Part shown: piece after piece, positions 9,356 to 18,064 of the stretch | Layout of the letters: each line of letters begins with the position of its first letter | How positions within the stretch are numbered: the first letter of the stretch is position 1 | NCBI GenBank assembly: GCA_021299185.1 | Contig: JAJTHZ010000056.1 | Coordinates: forward strand, 1-64,000 | Direction: 5' to 3' | Source of the DNA: Lysobacteraceae bacterium | GTDB lineage: Bacteria > Pseudomonadota > Gammaproteobacteria > Xanthomonadales > Ahniellaceae | DNA: 64,000 bases | Notes under the pieces: model-generated | Databases searched by the model: none | Told to the model about the DNA's origin: nothing | What the model saw: only the letters and a program-made list of their open reading frames with translations | Translations under genes and position numbers: made by a program

Positions 9356-9832
9356 ATGAAAGAGAACGTACTGGACGTCCTGGTCTACCTCTTCGAGCAC
9401 TTCATCTACGCCGAGGACGAAACCGCCGGCGACCGCGACCAGTTGCGCGAGGAACTGCAGCAGGCCGGTTTTTCCAATGGCGGCATCCAGCAGGCCTTCG
9501 ACTGGCTGGAGGAACTCGAGCGCCGCCGCCCGCAGGCCGCCGAGGTGCCCGCGCAGACCGGCCCGGTGCGCCTCTACGCGCCCGAGGAGCAGGCCCGCCT
9601 GGACGGCGCCTGCCGCGGCTTCCTGATGTACCTCGAGCAGCAGGGCGTGCTGGACGCCGCGCGCCGCGAACTGGTGCTGGACCGCCTGATGGCGCTCGAG
9701 CACGACGAACTCGGGGTCGAGGACGTCAAGTGGGTGGTGCTGATGGTGCTGTTCAACCAGCCCGGCCAGGAAGCGGCGTTCGCCTGGATGGAAAACCACT
9801 TGCTCGAGGACGAGGGCGACCCCGTCCACTGA
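9356..9832 (+). CDS. smg: Smg family protein (DUF494)
   Basis: A 158-residue protein beginning KENVLDVLVYLFEHFI, the characteristic start of the Smg/DUF494 family, with the family's acidic, helical body and the C-terminal WMENHLLEDE. Length matches the usual ~157 residues. Its molecular role is not established; it is recognised mainly by its place between dprA/smf and topA. An ATG three bases upstream (9353) is equally possible. Longer in-frame starts in the dprA-smg gap produce only Pro/Arg-rich shadow sequence. Confidence 0.88.
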   Translation: MKENVLDVLVYLFEHFIYAEDETAGDRDQLREELQQAGFSNGGIQQAFDWLEELERRRPQAAEVPAQTGPVRLYAPEEQARLDGACRGFLMYLEQQGVLDAARRELVLDRLMALEHDELGVEDVKWVVLMVLFNQPGQEAAFAWMENHLLEDEGDPVH

Positions 9833-9866
9833 GCCTTCCGCGCCGGCGGTCGGCCGCGACGACCCC

Positions 9867-9936
9867 TGTGGGAGCCGCTTCAGCGGCGACTGCGGCGATC
9901 GGGAAAGGTCCGAGTCGCCGCTGAAGCGGCTCCCGC
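9867..9936. repeat. Inverted REP pair (GCCGCTTCAGCGGC family)
   Basis: A REP-type palindrome TGTGGGAGCCGCTTCAGCGG starts at 9867, and its inverted partner (CCGCTGAAGCGGCTCCC) ends at 9936, giving a head-to-head pair about 70 bases long. It lies between smg and topA. It belongs to the same family as the pair at 15022-15093. Confidence 0.85.
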
Positions 9937-10085
9937 GCCACCCCGGCGTCAGGCCCCGCCCGACCCCCTCGGCTTGACAGCGGCGCCGGCCGCGTGTCCC
10001 CATGGAAAAAGGAACGGGCCCGCGGCCCGCCCGCGTCGCCGCCCGCGCGACGCCCTCCCCGCGCCCGGACGGACCGCCCTGCCCC

Positions 10086-12647
10086 ATGCCCAAGAACCTC
10101 CTCATCGTCGAGTCGCCCGCCAAGGCGAAGACGATCAACAAGTACCTCGGCAAGGACTTCACGGTCCTGGCCAGCTACGGCCACGTGCGCGACCTCGTGC
10201 CGCGCGAGGGTGCGGTCGACCCCGAGCGCGGCTTCGCCATGCGCTACGAGCTGATCGAGAAGAACGAAAAGCACGTCGACGCCATCGCCCGCGCCGCGAA
10301 GTCCGCGCAGTCGCTCTACCTCGCCACCGACTTGGACCGCGAGGGCGAGGCGATTTCCTGGCACATCGCCGAGATCCTGCGCGAACGCGGCCTGCTCGAG
10401 GGCCGCGCCCTGCACCGGGTGACCTTCAGCGAGATCACCCCCAAGGCGGTGGCGGAAGCCATCGCCCACCCGCGCCGCGTGCTGTCCGACCTGGTCAACG
10501 CGCAGCAGGCGCGGCGCGCGCTCGACTACCTGGTCGGCTTCAACCTCTCGCCGGTGCTCTGGCGCAAGGTGCAGACCGGGCTCTCGGCCGGCCGCGTGCA
10601 GTCGCCGGCGCTGCGCATGATCGTCGAGCGCGAGGAGGAGATCGAACGCTTCAAGCCGCAGGAGTACTGGACCCACGCCGCGCACTGCGCGCACGGCCAG
10701 CAGCCCTTCGAGGCGCGCCTGATCCGCTATGCCGGCGAGAAGGTCGAGAACAACGTCAAGGAAAGCCGCTTCTCCTTCCGCGACGCCGAGACCGCCGAGA
10801 AGGTGCGGCTCGACGTGCTGGAAGGCGCGCGCGCGCAATCGGCCGACCGCGCCGCGCCGGAGCTGGTCGTCTCCGGCGTCGAGAGCCGCCAGCGCCAGCG
10901 CCGTCCCGCCGCGCCCTTCATCACCTCCACCCTGCAGCAGGAGGCCGCGCGCAAGCTCGGCTTCTCGACCAGCCGCACCATGCGGGTAGCGCAGAAGCTC
11001 TACGAGGGCGTGCCGCTGGGCGACGAGGGCCAGGTGGGCCTGATCACCTACATGCGTACCGACTCGGTGAACCTCTCCAACGAGGCGATCGCCGAACTGC
11101 GGCAGATGATCCCGCAACGCTACGGCCCCAAGGCCCTGCCGGCCGCGGCGGTGATGTACCAGTCGAAGTCGAAGAACGCGCAGGAGGCCCACGAGGCGAT
11201 CCGTCCGACGTCCGCGCTGCGCACGCCCGAAAGCGTCGCGCGCTACCTCGACCCCGACCAGGCCAAGCTCTACGAACTGATCTGGAAGCGCACGGTGGCG
11301 AGCCAGATGGCCCCGGCCCTGCTCAACACCGTGTCGGTCGACCTCGCCGCGGGCGAGGGCAACACCTTCCGCGTCAGCGGCACCACGGTGGTCGAGCCCG
11401 GCTTCCTCGCGGTCTACGAGGAAGGCAAGGACGCACGCACCGAGGAGGACGAGGAGGAAGGCCGCCGCCTGCCGCCGATGCGCCAGGGCGAGCGCGTGCC
11501 GCTGTCGGCGGTGGTCGCCGAGCAGCACTTCACCGAGCCGCCGCCGCGCTACTCCGAAGCGAGCCTGGTCAAGGCACTGGAGGAGCACGGCATCGGCCGT
11601 CCGTCGACCTATGCGTCGATCATCCAGGTGCTGCTGGCGCGCGAGTACGTGGTGCTCGACAGTCGCCGCTTCCGCCCGACCGACGTCGGCCGCGTGGTGG
11701 CCAAGTTCCTGTCCGCGCACTTCGCGCAGTACGTGGACTACGACTTCACCGCCAAGCTCGAGGACGAGCTCGACGCGGTCAGCCGCGGCGAGGAGGACTG
11801 GGTCCCGCTGATGCGGAAGTTCTGGGGCCCGTTCAAGGAACAGGTCGACCACGCGATGGAGAACGTGTCCTCCGACGAGGCGCGCTCGGCGCGCGTGCTC
11901 GGCAAGGACCCGGTGAGCGGCAAGACGGTCTCGGTGCGCCTCGGCCGCTACGGGCCGTTCGCGCAGCTGGGGCTCAAGGAGGACGGCGACACGCCGAAGT
12001 ACGCCTCGCTGCGTCCGGGCCAGAGCCTGCACACGATCGCGCTGCCGGAAGCGCTGGAGCTGTTCAAGCTGCCGCGCATGCTGGGCGCCGATGCCGCCGG
12101 CGAGACGGTCACCGTCGGCGTCGGCCGCTTCGGGCCCTTCGTCAAGATCGGCGGCGCATACGCGTCGCTCAAGCCGGAGGACGATCCGTACACGATCGAG
12201 TTGCCGCGCGCGCTGGAGCTGATGCGCGAGAAGCTGGAACTGGCCGCCAACCGCGTGATCGCCTCGTTCGACGACGGCGCGATCCAGGTGCTGAACGGCC
12301 GCTACGGGCCCTACATCACCGACGGCAGCAAGAACGCCCGCATCCCCAAGGACCGCGAACCGAAGTCGCTGACCCGCGACGAATGCGCCGCCCTGCTGGA
12401 GGCCGCCCCGGCCAAGGGCGGCCGCGGCCGCTTCGGGCGCAAGGGCGCGGCGGCGAAAGCCGCCCCGGCTGCCAAGGCCGCGCCGGCGAAGAAGGCTGCC
12501 CCGCGCAAGGCGGCGGCGGCCGAGGCGGCGGCGGCGCCGAAGAAGGCCCCGGCGAAGAAAGCCGCGCCGCGCAAGGTGGCGGCGAAGAAGGCCCCGGCCC
12601 GGAAGACGCCGGCCAAGCGCGCGACGAAGACGACCGTGCCGGCCTGA
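10086..12647 (+). CDS. topA: DNA topoisomerase I (type IA) with lysine/alanine-rich tail
   Basis: An 853-residue type IA topoisomerase, which relaxes negative supercoils. The TOPRIM domain (about 1-115) has E9 in IVESPAK and the acidic triad in TDLDREGE (D82, D84, E86). The catalytic tyrosine is Y322 in LITYMRTDSVNLS. GLSAGRVQSPALR and HGIGRPSTYASI are also present. The usual four-cysteine zinc fingers are missing. Instead there are C-terminal topoisomerase repeats (GRYGPFAQLG, GRFGPFVKIG, GRYGPYITDG) and, from about residue 790, an AKKAAPRK-type histone-H1-like basic tail. The start MPKNLLIVES was chosen over an ATG 84 bases upstream that adds only Pro/Arg-rich sequence. Confidence 0.95.
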   Translation: MPKNLLIVESPAKAKTINKYLGKDFTVLASYGHVRDLVPREGAVDPERGFAMRYELIEKNEKHVDAIARAAKSAQSLYLATDLDREGEAISWHIAEILRERGLLEGRALHRVTFSEITPKAVAEAIAHPRRVLSDLVNAQQARRALDYLVGFNLSPVLWRKVQTGLSAGRVQSPALRMIVEREEEIERFKPQEYWTHAAHCAHGQQPFEARLIRYAGEKVENNVKESRFSFRDAETAEKVRLDVLEGARAQSADRAAPELVVSGVESRQRQRRPAAPFITSTLQQEAARKLGFSTSRTMRVAQKLYEGVPLGDEGQVGLITYMRTDSVNLSNEAIAELRQMIPQRYGPKALPAAAVMYQSKSKNAQEAHEAIRPTSALRTPESVARYLDPDQAKLYELIWKRTVASQMAPALLNTVSVDLAAGEGNTFRVSGTTVVEPGFLAVYEEGKDARTEEDEEEGRRLPPMRQGERVPLSAVVAEQHFTEPPPRYSEASLVKALEEHGIGRPSTYASIIQVLLAREYVVLDSRRFRPTDVGRVVAKFLSAHFAQYVDYDFTAKLEDELDAVSRGEEDWVPLMRKFWGPFKEQVDHAMENVSSDEARSARVLGKDPVSGKTVSVRLGRYGPFAQLGLKEDGDTPKYASLRPGQSLHTIALPEALELFKLPRMLGADAAGETVTVGVGRFGPFVKIGGAYASLKPEDDPYTIELPRALELMREKLELAANRVIASFDDGAIQVLNGRYGPYITDGSKNARIPKDREPKSLTRDECAALLEAAPAKGGRGRFGRKGAAAKAAPAAKAAPAKKAAPRKAAAAEAAAAPKKAPAKKAAPRKVAAKKAPARKTPAKRATKTTVPA

Positions 12648-12654
12648 GCCCTGC

Positions 12655-12976
12655 GGCAGCGGCGCGTGCGCCGCGATGCTTTTCGATCTCGCGGCAGCCC
12701 GATCGCGCTGCACGCAGCGCTCCCACATCGGCTGCGCGCGGCCGGTGCCGTTCGGCAGGGCGCGGACTTTTTGGGAGCGGCGCGTGCGCCGCGATGCTCT
12801 TCGATCTTGCGGAGACCCCGTCGCGCTGCACGCAGCGCTCCTACATTGCCTGCGCGCGGCCGTGGACGCGCGCCATGGCGAGGGGTTTGTGGGAGCGGCG
12901 CGTGCGCCGCGATGCGTTTCGATCTCGCGGCAGCCCGATCGCGCTGCACGCAGCGCTCCTACAGCGGCTGCGCGCG
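12655..12976. repeat. REP array, three copies, exact 118-base period
   Basis: The word GCGGCGCGTGCGCCGCGATG starts at 12659, 12777 and 12895, an exact 118-base spacing. Each unit also holds the inverted REP part GCGCTGCACGCAGCGCTCC(T/C)AC, so each unit carries two opposed palindromes with the GGGAGC head. The array fills the gap between topA and the convergent chorismatase gene. Related single copies lie at about 47.17 and 47.34 kb. There is no gene in it. Confidence 0.9.
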
Positions 12977-12981
12977 GCGCC

Positions 12982-13980
12982 CTATCCCAACGCGTGCACC
13001 GCCTCGATCTCGACCCGCAGTTCTCGGCGGCAGATGTCGCCGTGCAGGACCATGAAGGGCACGTGGGCGCCGAGGCGCTCGAGCAGGCGCGTCGTCACCG
13101 CGCCCGCTTCGGCGGCATCGCGCAGGTAGACGCGCAGCAGGCTCTGCGCGCCGAGGCTGGCCGACCCGCCGCCGACCCGCTGCGCGGCGCGGGCCACCAC
13201 GGCCTCGATGTTGTGCAGCGTTTCGTCGAGCTGGGCCAGGGTGTGGTCGTGCGCCGACGCGTGGCCGACCACGCTCGCCGTGCCGGAAATCAGCAGCAGC
13301 GGCGGATCGCACCAGTCGAGCAGCATCGCGCGCGAGAAGCCCGGCGCGACGGGGCCGTACTCGCGCGGGTACTCCCAGGCGCTGACCTGGCGCGGGTTCT
13401 CCACCGGCACGCCGGGCTTGCGCGCGGCGAGGAAGTGCAGGTGCAGCGCGGCGGCAGGGCCCGGAATGCCGATCGCGGTCGCCGCCGCGTAGCCGGTGGC
13501 GGGTTCGCTCGGGATCACCCGCGCGCGACCGACGCAGAACTGCCGGTAGCGCTCGCGGTCGCCCTCGCCGTCGTTGATCGCGCCCATCCAGTTCCACACC
13601 CGCAGCAGGTGCGGGAAGCCGAAGCGCGCGCAGGCGTCGGTCATCGCGCGGTAGCCGCGCTCGGCCGCGCGCATCGCACCGGTCGGCGCGTCCTCCACGC
13701 TGAGCACGCCGAACAGCACGTCTTCGGTCCAGGCCAGCGACAGGCCGGGCGTCTCGTCGCGCCGCGGCGCGCGCGGCGTGCGCCAGAACTCCGCGCGCGA
13801 GGTGCCGCCCAGCCAGGGCAACGGCAGCGGCGCCGCGTGCGCCAGCTTGGCCGCGCCCTGCGCGGTGGCGATGGCGGCGAGGTGGTCCGGTGGGTCGGGC
13901 GCCGCCCAGGTGCGCACCGCCAGCGGCCCGTGCACGGGTTCGTCGCGGGAAGAAGGCTGGGCCGCGTGGGTGGGCGTCAT
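12982..13980 (-). CDS. Chorismatase, XanB2/FkbO/Hyg5 family
   Basis: A 332-residue protein resembling chorismatases (the 'pteridine-dependent deoxygenase-like' family). Visible signatures are [22 protein letters not shown], the CVGRARVIP segment, [12 protein letters not shown] and the end [18 protein letters not shown]. In Xanthomonas the homologue XanB2 turns chorismate into 3- and 4-hydroxybenzoate, feeding xanthomonadin pigment and ubiquinone synthesis. FkbO and Hyg5 give other products, so the exact product here is open. The ATG at 13980 was chosen because the upstream in-frame sequence is shadow. It is divergent from hemF and convergent with topA. No other pigment-cluster gene is in the window. 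Confidence 0.78.
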   Translation of the reverse strand: MTPTHAAQPSSRDEPVHGPLAVRTWAAPDPPDHLAAIATAQGAAKLAHAAPLPLPWLGGTSRAEFWRTPRAPRRDETPGLSLAWTEDVLFGVLSVEDAPTGAMRAAERGYRAMTDACARFGFPHLLRVWNWMGAINDGEGDRERYRQFCVGRARVIPSEPATGYAAATAIGIPGPAAALHLHFLAARKPGVPVENPRQVSAWEYPREYGPVAPGFSRAMLLDWCDPPLLLISGTASVVGHASAHDHTLAQLDETLHNIEAVVARAAQRVGGGSASLGAQSLLRVYLRDAAEAGAVTTRLLERLGAHVPFMVLHGDICRRELRVEIEAVHALG

Positions 13981-14077
13981 CCGGGCATCCCTGGCGCCGC
14001 GCACCGTCGCGCGGGGGTCGCATAGTCTAGCCGCGCGCGCCCGGTTACGCTTGCATGACCCCGACCGTCGAGACGCC

Positions 14078-15010
14078 ATGAACGCCCTGCCCACCGAAGC
14101 CATAGGCGCCGACCGCATCGCCGCGGTCGAGGACTACCTCACCGGCCTGCAGGACCGGATCTGCGCCGCGATCGAGGGCGTGGACGGCGGCGCGCGCTTC
14201 CACGAGGACCGCTGGCAGCGCGCCGAGGGCGGCGGCGGGCGTTCCCGCGTGCTGCGCGACGGGCACGTGTTCGAGCAGGCCGGCATCGGTTTCTCGCGCG
14301 TCGAGGGCGCGCGCATGCCGGCGTCCGCCACCGCGCACCGGCCCGAACTGGCCGACAAGGCCTGGGTGGCGATGGGCGTGTCGCTGGTGTTCCACCCGCG
14401 CAACCCCTACATCCCGACCACCCACATGAACGTGCGGATGTTCATCGCGCGCGGCGCCGGCGCGCCGGTGTGGTGGTTCGGCGGCGGCTTCGACCTCACG
14501 CCCTACTACGTGTTCGAGGACGACGCGCGCCACTGGCACGAGGTCGCGCGCCGCGCCACCGCGCCGTTCGGCGAGGGCCTTTACGCCGAGCACAAGAAGT
14601 GGTGCGACGAGTACTTCTTCCTCAAGCACCGCGGCGAGACGCGCGGCGTCGGCGGGCTGTTCTTCGATGATCTCAACCGCTGGCCGTTCGAGACCTGCTT
14701 CGCCTACCAGCGCAGCGTGGGCGATCACTTCCTCGACGCCTACCTGCCGATCGTCGAGCGCCGCCGCGACCTACCCTACGGCGAGCGCGAACGTGACTTC
14801 CAGCTCTACCGCCGCGGCCGCTACGTCGAGTTCAACCTGGTCTGGGACCGCGGCACCCTGTTCGGCCTGCAGAGCGGCGGCCGCACCGAGTCGATCCTGA
14901 TGAGCCTGCCGCCACTGGTGCGCTGGGAGTACGGCTACGAACCCGCGCCCGGCAGCGCGGAGGCGAAGCTGACCGACTATCTCAAGCCGATCGACTGGCT
15001 CGGGCGATAG
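14078..15010 (+). CDS. hemF: Oxygen-dependent coproporphyrinogen III oxidase
   Basis: A 310-residue enzyme of haem synthesis that oxidatively decarboxylates coproporphyrinogen III to protoporphyrinogen IX using O2. Family signatures are clear: [59 protein letters not shown] and [28 protein letters not shown]. Length matches HemF. The ATG at 14078 (MNALPTEAI) is the first sensible start. It is divergent from the chorismatase gene. An inverted REP pair follows at 15022. Confidence 0.96.
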   Translation: MNALPTEAIGADRIAAVEDYLTGLQDRICAAIEGVDGGARFHEDRWQRAEGGGGRSRVLRDGHVFEQAGIGFSRVEGARMPASATAHRPELADKAWVAMGVSLVFHPRNPYIPTTHMNVRMFIARGAGAPVWWFGGGFDLTPYYVFEDDARHWHEVARRATAPFGEGLYAEHKKWCDEYFFLKHRGETRGVGGLFFDDLNRWPFETCFAYQRSVGDHFLDAYLPIVERRRDLPYGERERDFQLYRRGRYVEFNLVWDRGTLFGLQSGGRTESILMSLPPLVRWEYGYEPAPGSAEAKLTDYLKPIDWLGR

Positions 15011-15021
15011 GGAACCTTCTT

Positions 15022-15093
15022 TGTGGGAGCCGCTTCAGGCGGCGATCACGACACCCGGAGACGCTGCAATCGCCGCCTGAAGCGGCTCCCACA
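15022..15093. repeat. Inverted REP pair (GCCGCTTCAGGCGGC family)
   Basis: The 25-base word beginning TGTGGGAGCCGCTTCAGGCG (15022-15046) and its perfect reverse complement (15069-15093) lie 22 bases apart between the hemF stop and the convergent DUF4126 gene. The pair could fold into a strong stem in transcripts from either side and may serve as a two-way terminator. Confidence 0.9.
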
Positions 15094-15123
15094 GGCGCGC
15101 CCCGACGCGCCGTCGAGGCAGGC

Positions 15124-15729
15124 CTAAGCCGCGGCGCGCGCGGCGAACAGGCCGCGCAGCCGCCGGAACACCGCCCGCAGTGCGCGCCAGAGCTTCGGCA
15201 GCAGCCAGGCGCACAGCAGCAGGAAGGCCAGCAGCAGACCGAGGAACAGCCACGGGTTGGCCAGCGCCAGCAGCAGCCCGCCGACCACCACGCCATCCTC
15301 GGTGAAGCTCGCGAGCCAGTTGCTGACCGGCTCCGGCGAGTGGTTGATCGCCGCCCGCGAGCCGGCCTTGGTCAAATGCGTGCCCGAGGTGATCGCGCCG
15401 CCGATCAGCGCCGCGGCCAGTTGCGCGCCGGGTCCCGCATCGTCCAGCGCACCCCACGCCAGCAGCATGCCCGCCGGCACGCGCACGAAGGTCTGCAGCG
15501 CGTCCCACAGCGAATCGAAGGCCGGCACCTTGTCGGCCACGAACTCGCCGAGGGTGAGCACGCCGGCGGTCCACAGCACCCAATCGTGTTCGACCACGGT
15601 CAGCGCAGTGGGCAGATCGACGTAGTCGAAGCGCCCCAGCAAGCCGAGCAGCAGCACGGTGGCGTAGAGGCGGATGCCGGAGGCCCAGGCGAGGCCCCCG
15701 GCGAGCGCGATCTGGGCGATCAGGTCCAT
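15124..15729 (-). CDS. DUF4126-family membrane protein
   Basis: A 201-residue hydrophobic protein with about five membrane segments (IALAGGLAWASGIRLYATVLLLGLLG at the start, the AALIGGAITSGTHLTKAGSRA segment in the middle, LLLALANPWLFLGLLLAFLLL near the end). This pattern matches DUF4126, a family of unknown function. The basic tail (ALRAVFRRLRGLFAARAAA) is probably cytoplasmic. It stands alone between hemF and the diguanylate cyclase. No operon partner is evident. Confidence 0.7.
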   Translation of the reverse strand: MDLIAQIALAGGLAWASGIRLYATVLLLGLLGRFDYVDLPTALTVVEHDWVLWTAGVLTLGEFVADKVPAFDSLWDALQTFVRVPAGMLLAWGALDDAGPGAQLAAALIGGAITSGTHLTKAGSRAAINHSPEPVSNWLASFTEDGVVVGGLLLALANPWLFLGLLLAFLLLCAWLLPKLWRALRAVFRRLRGLFAARAAA

Positions 15730-15803
15730 GCCGCGCAGGGTACGCCGCGTGGCGGCGCGCGCAAGCGGCGGGGGGCGCCCCCTTCAGCGCGCGTTGCCGA
15801 ACC

Positions 15804-16604
15804 TCAGCGCACCACCACCCGGTTACGCCCCTCGCGCTTGGCCTGGTAGAGCGCCTCGTCGGCGCGCTTGAGGGTGGCGCCCAGCGAGTCGCGGGTCTGC
15901 GGCCGGGCGGTGGCGGCGCCGACGCTGATCGTCACCCACAGCGGCGCGGGCGCGGTCTTGACCGGTGCCGCGGCCACCGCGGTGCGCAGCGCCTCGGCCA
16001 GCGCCTGCGCGATGTCGGCATCGGTGGCGGCGAGCACCACCACGAACTCCTCGCCGCCGTAGCGCGCGACCACGCCACCGAGGGTGGTGGCGTGGCGCTG
16101 CAGGCGGTTGGCGACCTCGCGCAGGCAGTCGTCGCCGGCCGCGTGGCCGTACTTGTCGTTCAACTGCTTGAAGTGGTCGATGTCGATCATCAGCAGCGAC
16201 AGCGGCTCGCGCCGCGCGCCGGCGGCCTTCCAGGCCTCCAGCAGCACCTGGTCGAGGCAGCGCCGGTTGTACAGGCCGGTCAGCGCATCGCGCAGGCTCA
16301 TGTCGCGCAGCAGGGCGTGCAGTTCCTCCAGCCGGCGGGCGGATTCGCCGAGCGCCTGCTCGCGCTCGGCGAGGCGCGCGTCGCGCGCGGCGAGCTCGCG
16401 GCGCAGCGCGGCGATGGTGCCGGCCTGGCGGCGCAGCCACCACAGCACGCCCAGCAGCAGCAGCACGCCGAGCCACAGCGCGGCCTGCACGGCGGGCGCG
16501 TCGATCGCCAGCGGCGCGGCCGTGGCGCAGGCCGGGCAGGCCGCCAGCGACCCGGCCGTGGCGCGGCGCATCCTTGCTGGCGGCACGGGGGACCAGCCCT
16601 GCAT
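15804..16604 (-). CDS. Membrane-anchored diguanylate cyclase (GGDEF), no I-site
   Basis: About 266 residues: a short N-terminal part with one strong membrane segment (ALWLGVLLLLGVLWWL), a helical linker (about 60-105) and a GGDEF domain (about 108-266) with LTGLYNRR, IDIDHFKQLND and the active-site motif ARYGGEEF. It should make cyclic di-GMP from two GTP. The inhibitory I-site (RxxD five residues before GGEEF) is absent: the equivalent positions read TLGG, so product inhibition at that site is unlikely. The ATG at 16604 was chosen for the GGAG six bases upstream; ATG at 16571 is an alternative. No sensor domain is visible. Confidence 0.85.
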   Translation of the reverse strand: MQGWSPVPPARMRRATAGSLAACPACATAAPLAIDAPAVQAALWLGVLLLLGVLWWLRRQAGTIAALRRELAARDARLAEREQALGESARRLEELHALLRDMSLRDALTGLYNRRCLDQVLLEAWKAAGARREPLSLLMIDIDHFKQLNDKYGHAAGDDCLREVANRLQRHATTLGGVVARYGGEEFVVVLAATDADIAQALAEALRTAVAAAPVKTAPAPLWVTISVGAATARPQTRDSLGATLKRADEALYQAKREGRNRVVVR

Positions 16605-16670
16605 GGCGACTCCGGAAAACCGCGCGGCGGGCGCGGCGCTGGGCATCCTAGCCCGATCCGGGGCCCGGCA

Positions 16671-17354
16671 TCAGGGGCCGGCCAGCAGCGGCTCCAGCGC
16701 CGGCCAGACGTGCTCCAGCAGGCGCGGCTGGACGGCGGCCACCGGGTGCAGGTTGTCGGCCTGGAAGGCGTCGCGCTCGCGCGCGATCGGCTCCAGCAGG
16801 AAGGGCAGCAGCGGGATGCCGTTGGCCTCGGCCAGTTCGCGGAACATGCCGCGGAACTGGGCGGTGTACTCGGGCCCGTAGTTGGGCGGCATCTCCATCC
16901 CGACCAGCAGAACCTTCGCCCCGGCCGCCTGCGCGGCGTCGATCATTTTCGACAGGTTGGCGCGCGCCTGTTCCATCGGCAGGCCACGCAGGCCGTCGTT
17001 GGCGCCGAGTTCGATCAGCACCACGTCCGGCCGGTGGGTGGCCAGCTCCGAGTCGATGCGCGCGGCCCCGCCGGCGGTGGTCTCGCCGCTGATGCTGGCG
17101 TTGACCACCCGCCAGGCCGGCTTGCGGTCCGCCAGGCGCTGGCCGAGCAGGCTCACCCAGCCCTCGTCGGCGGCCAGGTTGTAGCCGGCCGACAGCGAAT
17201 CGCCCATGACCAGCAGCACGCGCGCGGCGGGCTCCGCCGCGGCGATGTTCACGCCGGCGCAACACCACAGCAGGATCGCGACGAAAACTTCGCCCGTCCT
17301 GCGCCATGCTAGGCCCCTTGTGCGCGTCGCCGCGCGGCCCCAACGACTCGTCAT
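16671..17354 (-). CDS. tesA: Periplasmic SGNH lysophospholipase/arylesterase TesA
   Basis: A 227-residue GDSL/SGNH hydrolase: block I GDSLSAGY with the nucleophile S53, block II SISGETTAGG, block III LGANDGLRG, and block V DNLHP with the catalytic Asp/His. It is related to E. coli TesA (acyl-CoA thioesterase I, protease I, lysophospholipase L1). The N-terminus, with a positively charged stretch then EVFVAILLWCCAGVNIAAA, fits a signal peptide with an unusually long n-region. The only usable in-frame start giving this signal is ATG at 17354, which overlaps the ATG of the divergent ABC gene in the sequence TCATGA. Another ATG near 17308 is out of frame. Confidence 0.88.
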   Translation of the reverse strand: MTSRWGRAATRTRGLAWRRTGEVFVAILLWCCAGVNIAAAEPAARVLLVMGDSLSAGYNLAADEGWVSLLGQRLADRKPAWRVVNASISGETTAGGAARIDSELATHRPDVVLIELGANDGLRGLPMEQARANLSKMIDAAQAAGAKVLLVGMEMPPNYGPEYTAQFRGMFRELAEANGIPLLPFLLEPIARERDAFQADNLHPVAAVQPRLLEHVWPALEPLLAGP

Positions 17355-18060
17355 GACCATCGATCCGTCCATCCAATTGCCGCCGGCGGCCGTCGCCACC
17401 GTGCTCGAGGTGTCGCGCCTGAGCAAGCGGGTGGCGCTGCCCGACCGCGTGCTGACCATCCTCGATGCGGTGAGTTTTAGCATCGCGCGGGGTGAAACGG
17501 TCGCCATCGTCGGCGCCTCGGGCTCCGGCAAGTCGACCCTGCTGTCGCTGATGGCGGGCCTGGACACGCCGACCGAGGGCGAGGTGCGCCTCGCCGGCCA
17601 GGCGCTGTCAACCCTGGACGAGGACGGCCGCGCGCGGCTGCGCGGCGAGCACGTCGGCTTCGTGTTCCAGTCGTTCCAGCTGCTGCCGTCGCTGACCGCG
17701 CTGGAAAACGTGATGCTGCCGATGGAGCTGGCCGGTGCCGACGACGCCGAGCCGCGCGCGCGCGACATCCTCGGCCGGGTCGGCCTCGGCGAGCGCCTGG
17801 GCCACTACCCGCGGCAGTTGTCCGGCGGCGAGCAGCAGCGCGTGGCGCTGGCGCGCGCCTTCGTCGCGCGGCCCGGCGTGCTGTTCGCCGACGAGCCCAC
17901 CGGCAACCTCGACACCACCACCGGCCAGGCGGTGGTGGAACTGCTGTACGGCCTCAACCGCGAGATCGGCACCACCCTGGTGCTGGTGACCCACGACGAA
18001 CGCCTGGCCGCGCGCTGCGCGCGGCGCATCCGGCTGGCCGGCGGGAAGATGGTGGAGTGA
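17353..18060 (+). CDS. ybbA: ABC transporter ATP-binding protein, YbbA/LolD type
   Basis: A 235-residue ATPase with Walker A GASGSGKST, Q-loop FQSFQLLP, signature LSGGEQQR, Walker B VLFADEPTGNLD and the switch His in VTHDERLA. It belongs to the MacB/LolD class that pairs with FtsX-like permeases. The partner permease (YbbP type) follows in the same direction, and tesA lies divergent upstream, reproducing the tesA / ybbA-ybbP arrangement of E. coli. The substrate of YbbA-YbbP is not settled. The start codon overlaps that of tesA on the other strand. Confidence 0.92.
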   Translation: MTIDPSIQLPPAAVATVLEVSRLSKRVALPDRVLTILDAVSFSIARGETVAIVGASGSGKSTLLSLMAGLDTPTEGEVRLAGQALSTLDEDGRARLRGEHVGFVFQSFQLLPSLTALENVMLPMELAGADDAEPRARDILGRVGLGERLGHYPRQLSGGEQQRVALARAFVARPGVLFADEPTGNLDTTTGQAVVELLYGLNREIGTTLVLVTHDERLAARCARRIRLAGGKMVE

Positions 18061-18064
18061 AAGC

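Noticed and set aside
17250-17310. Frameshift in tesA near the ATG at about 17308
   Set aside because: An in-frame ATG at 17354 gives a workable signal peptide, so no frameshift is needed, though a sequencing error cannot be excluded.
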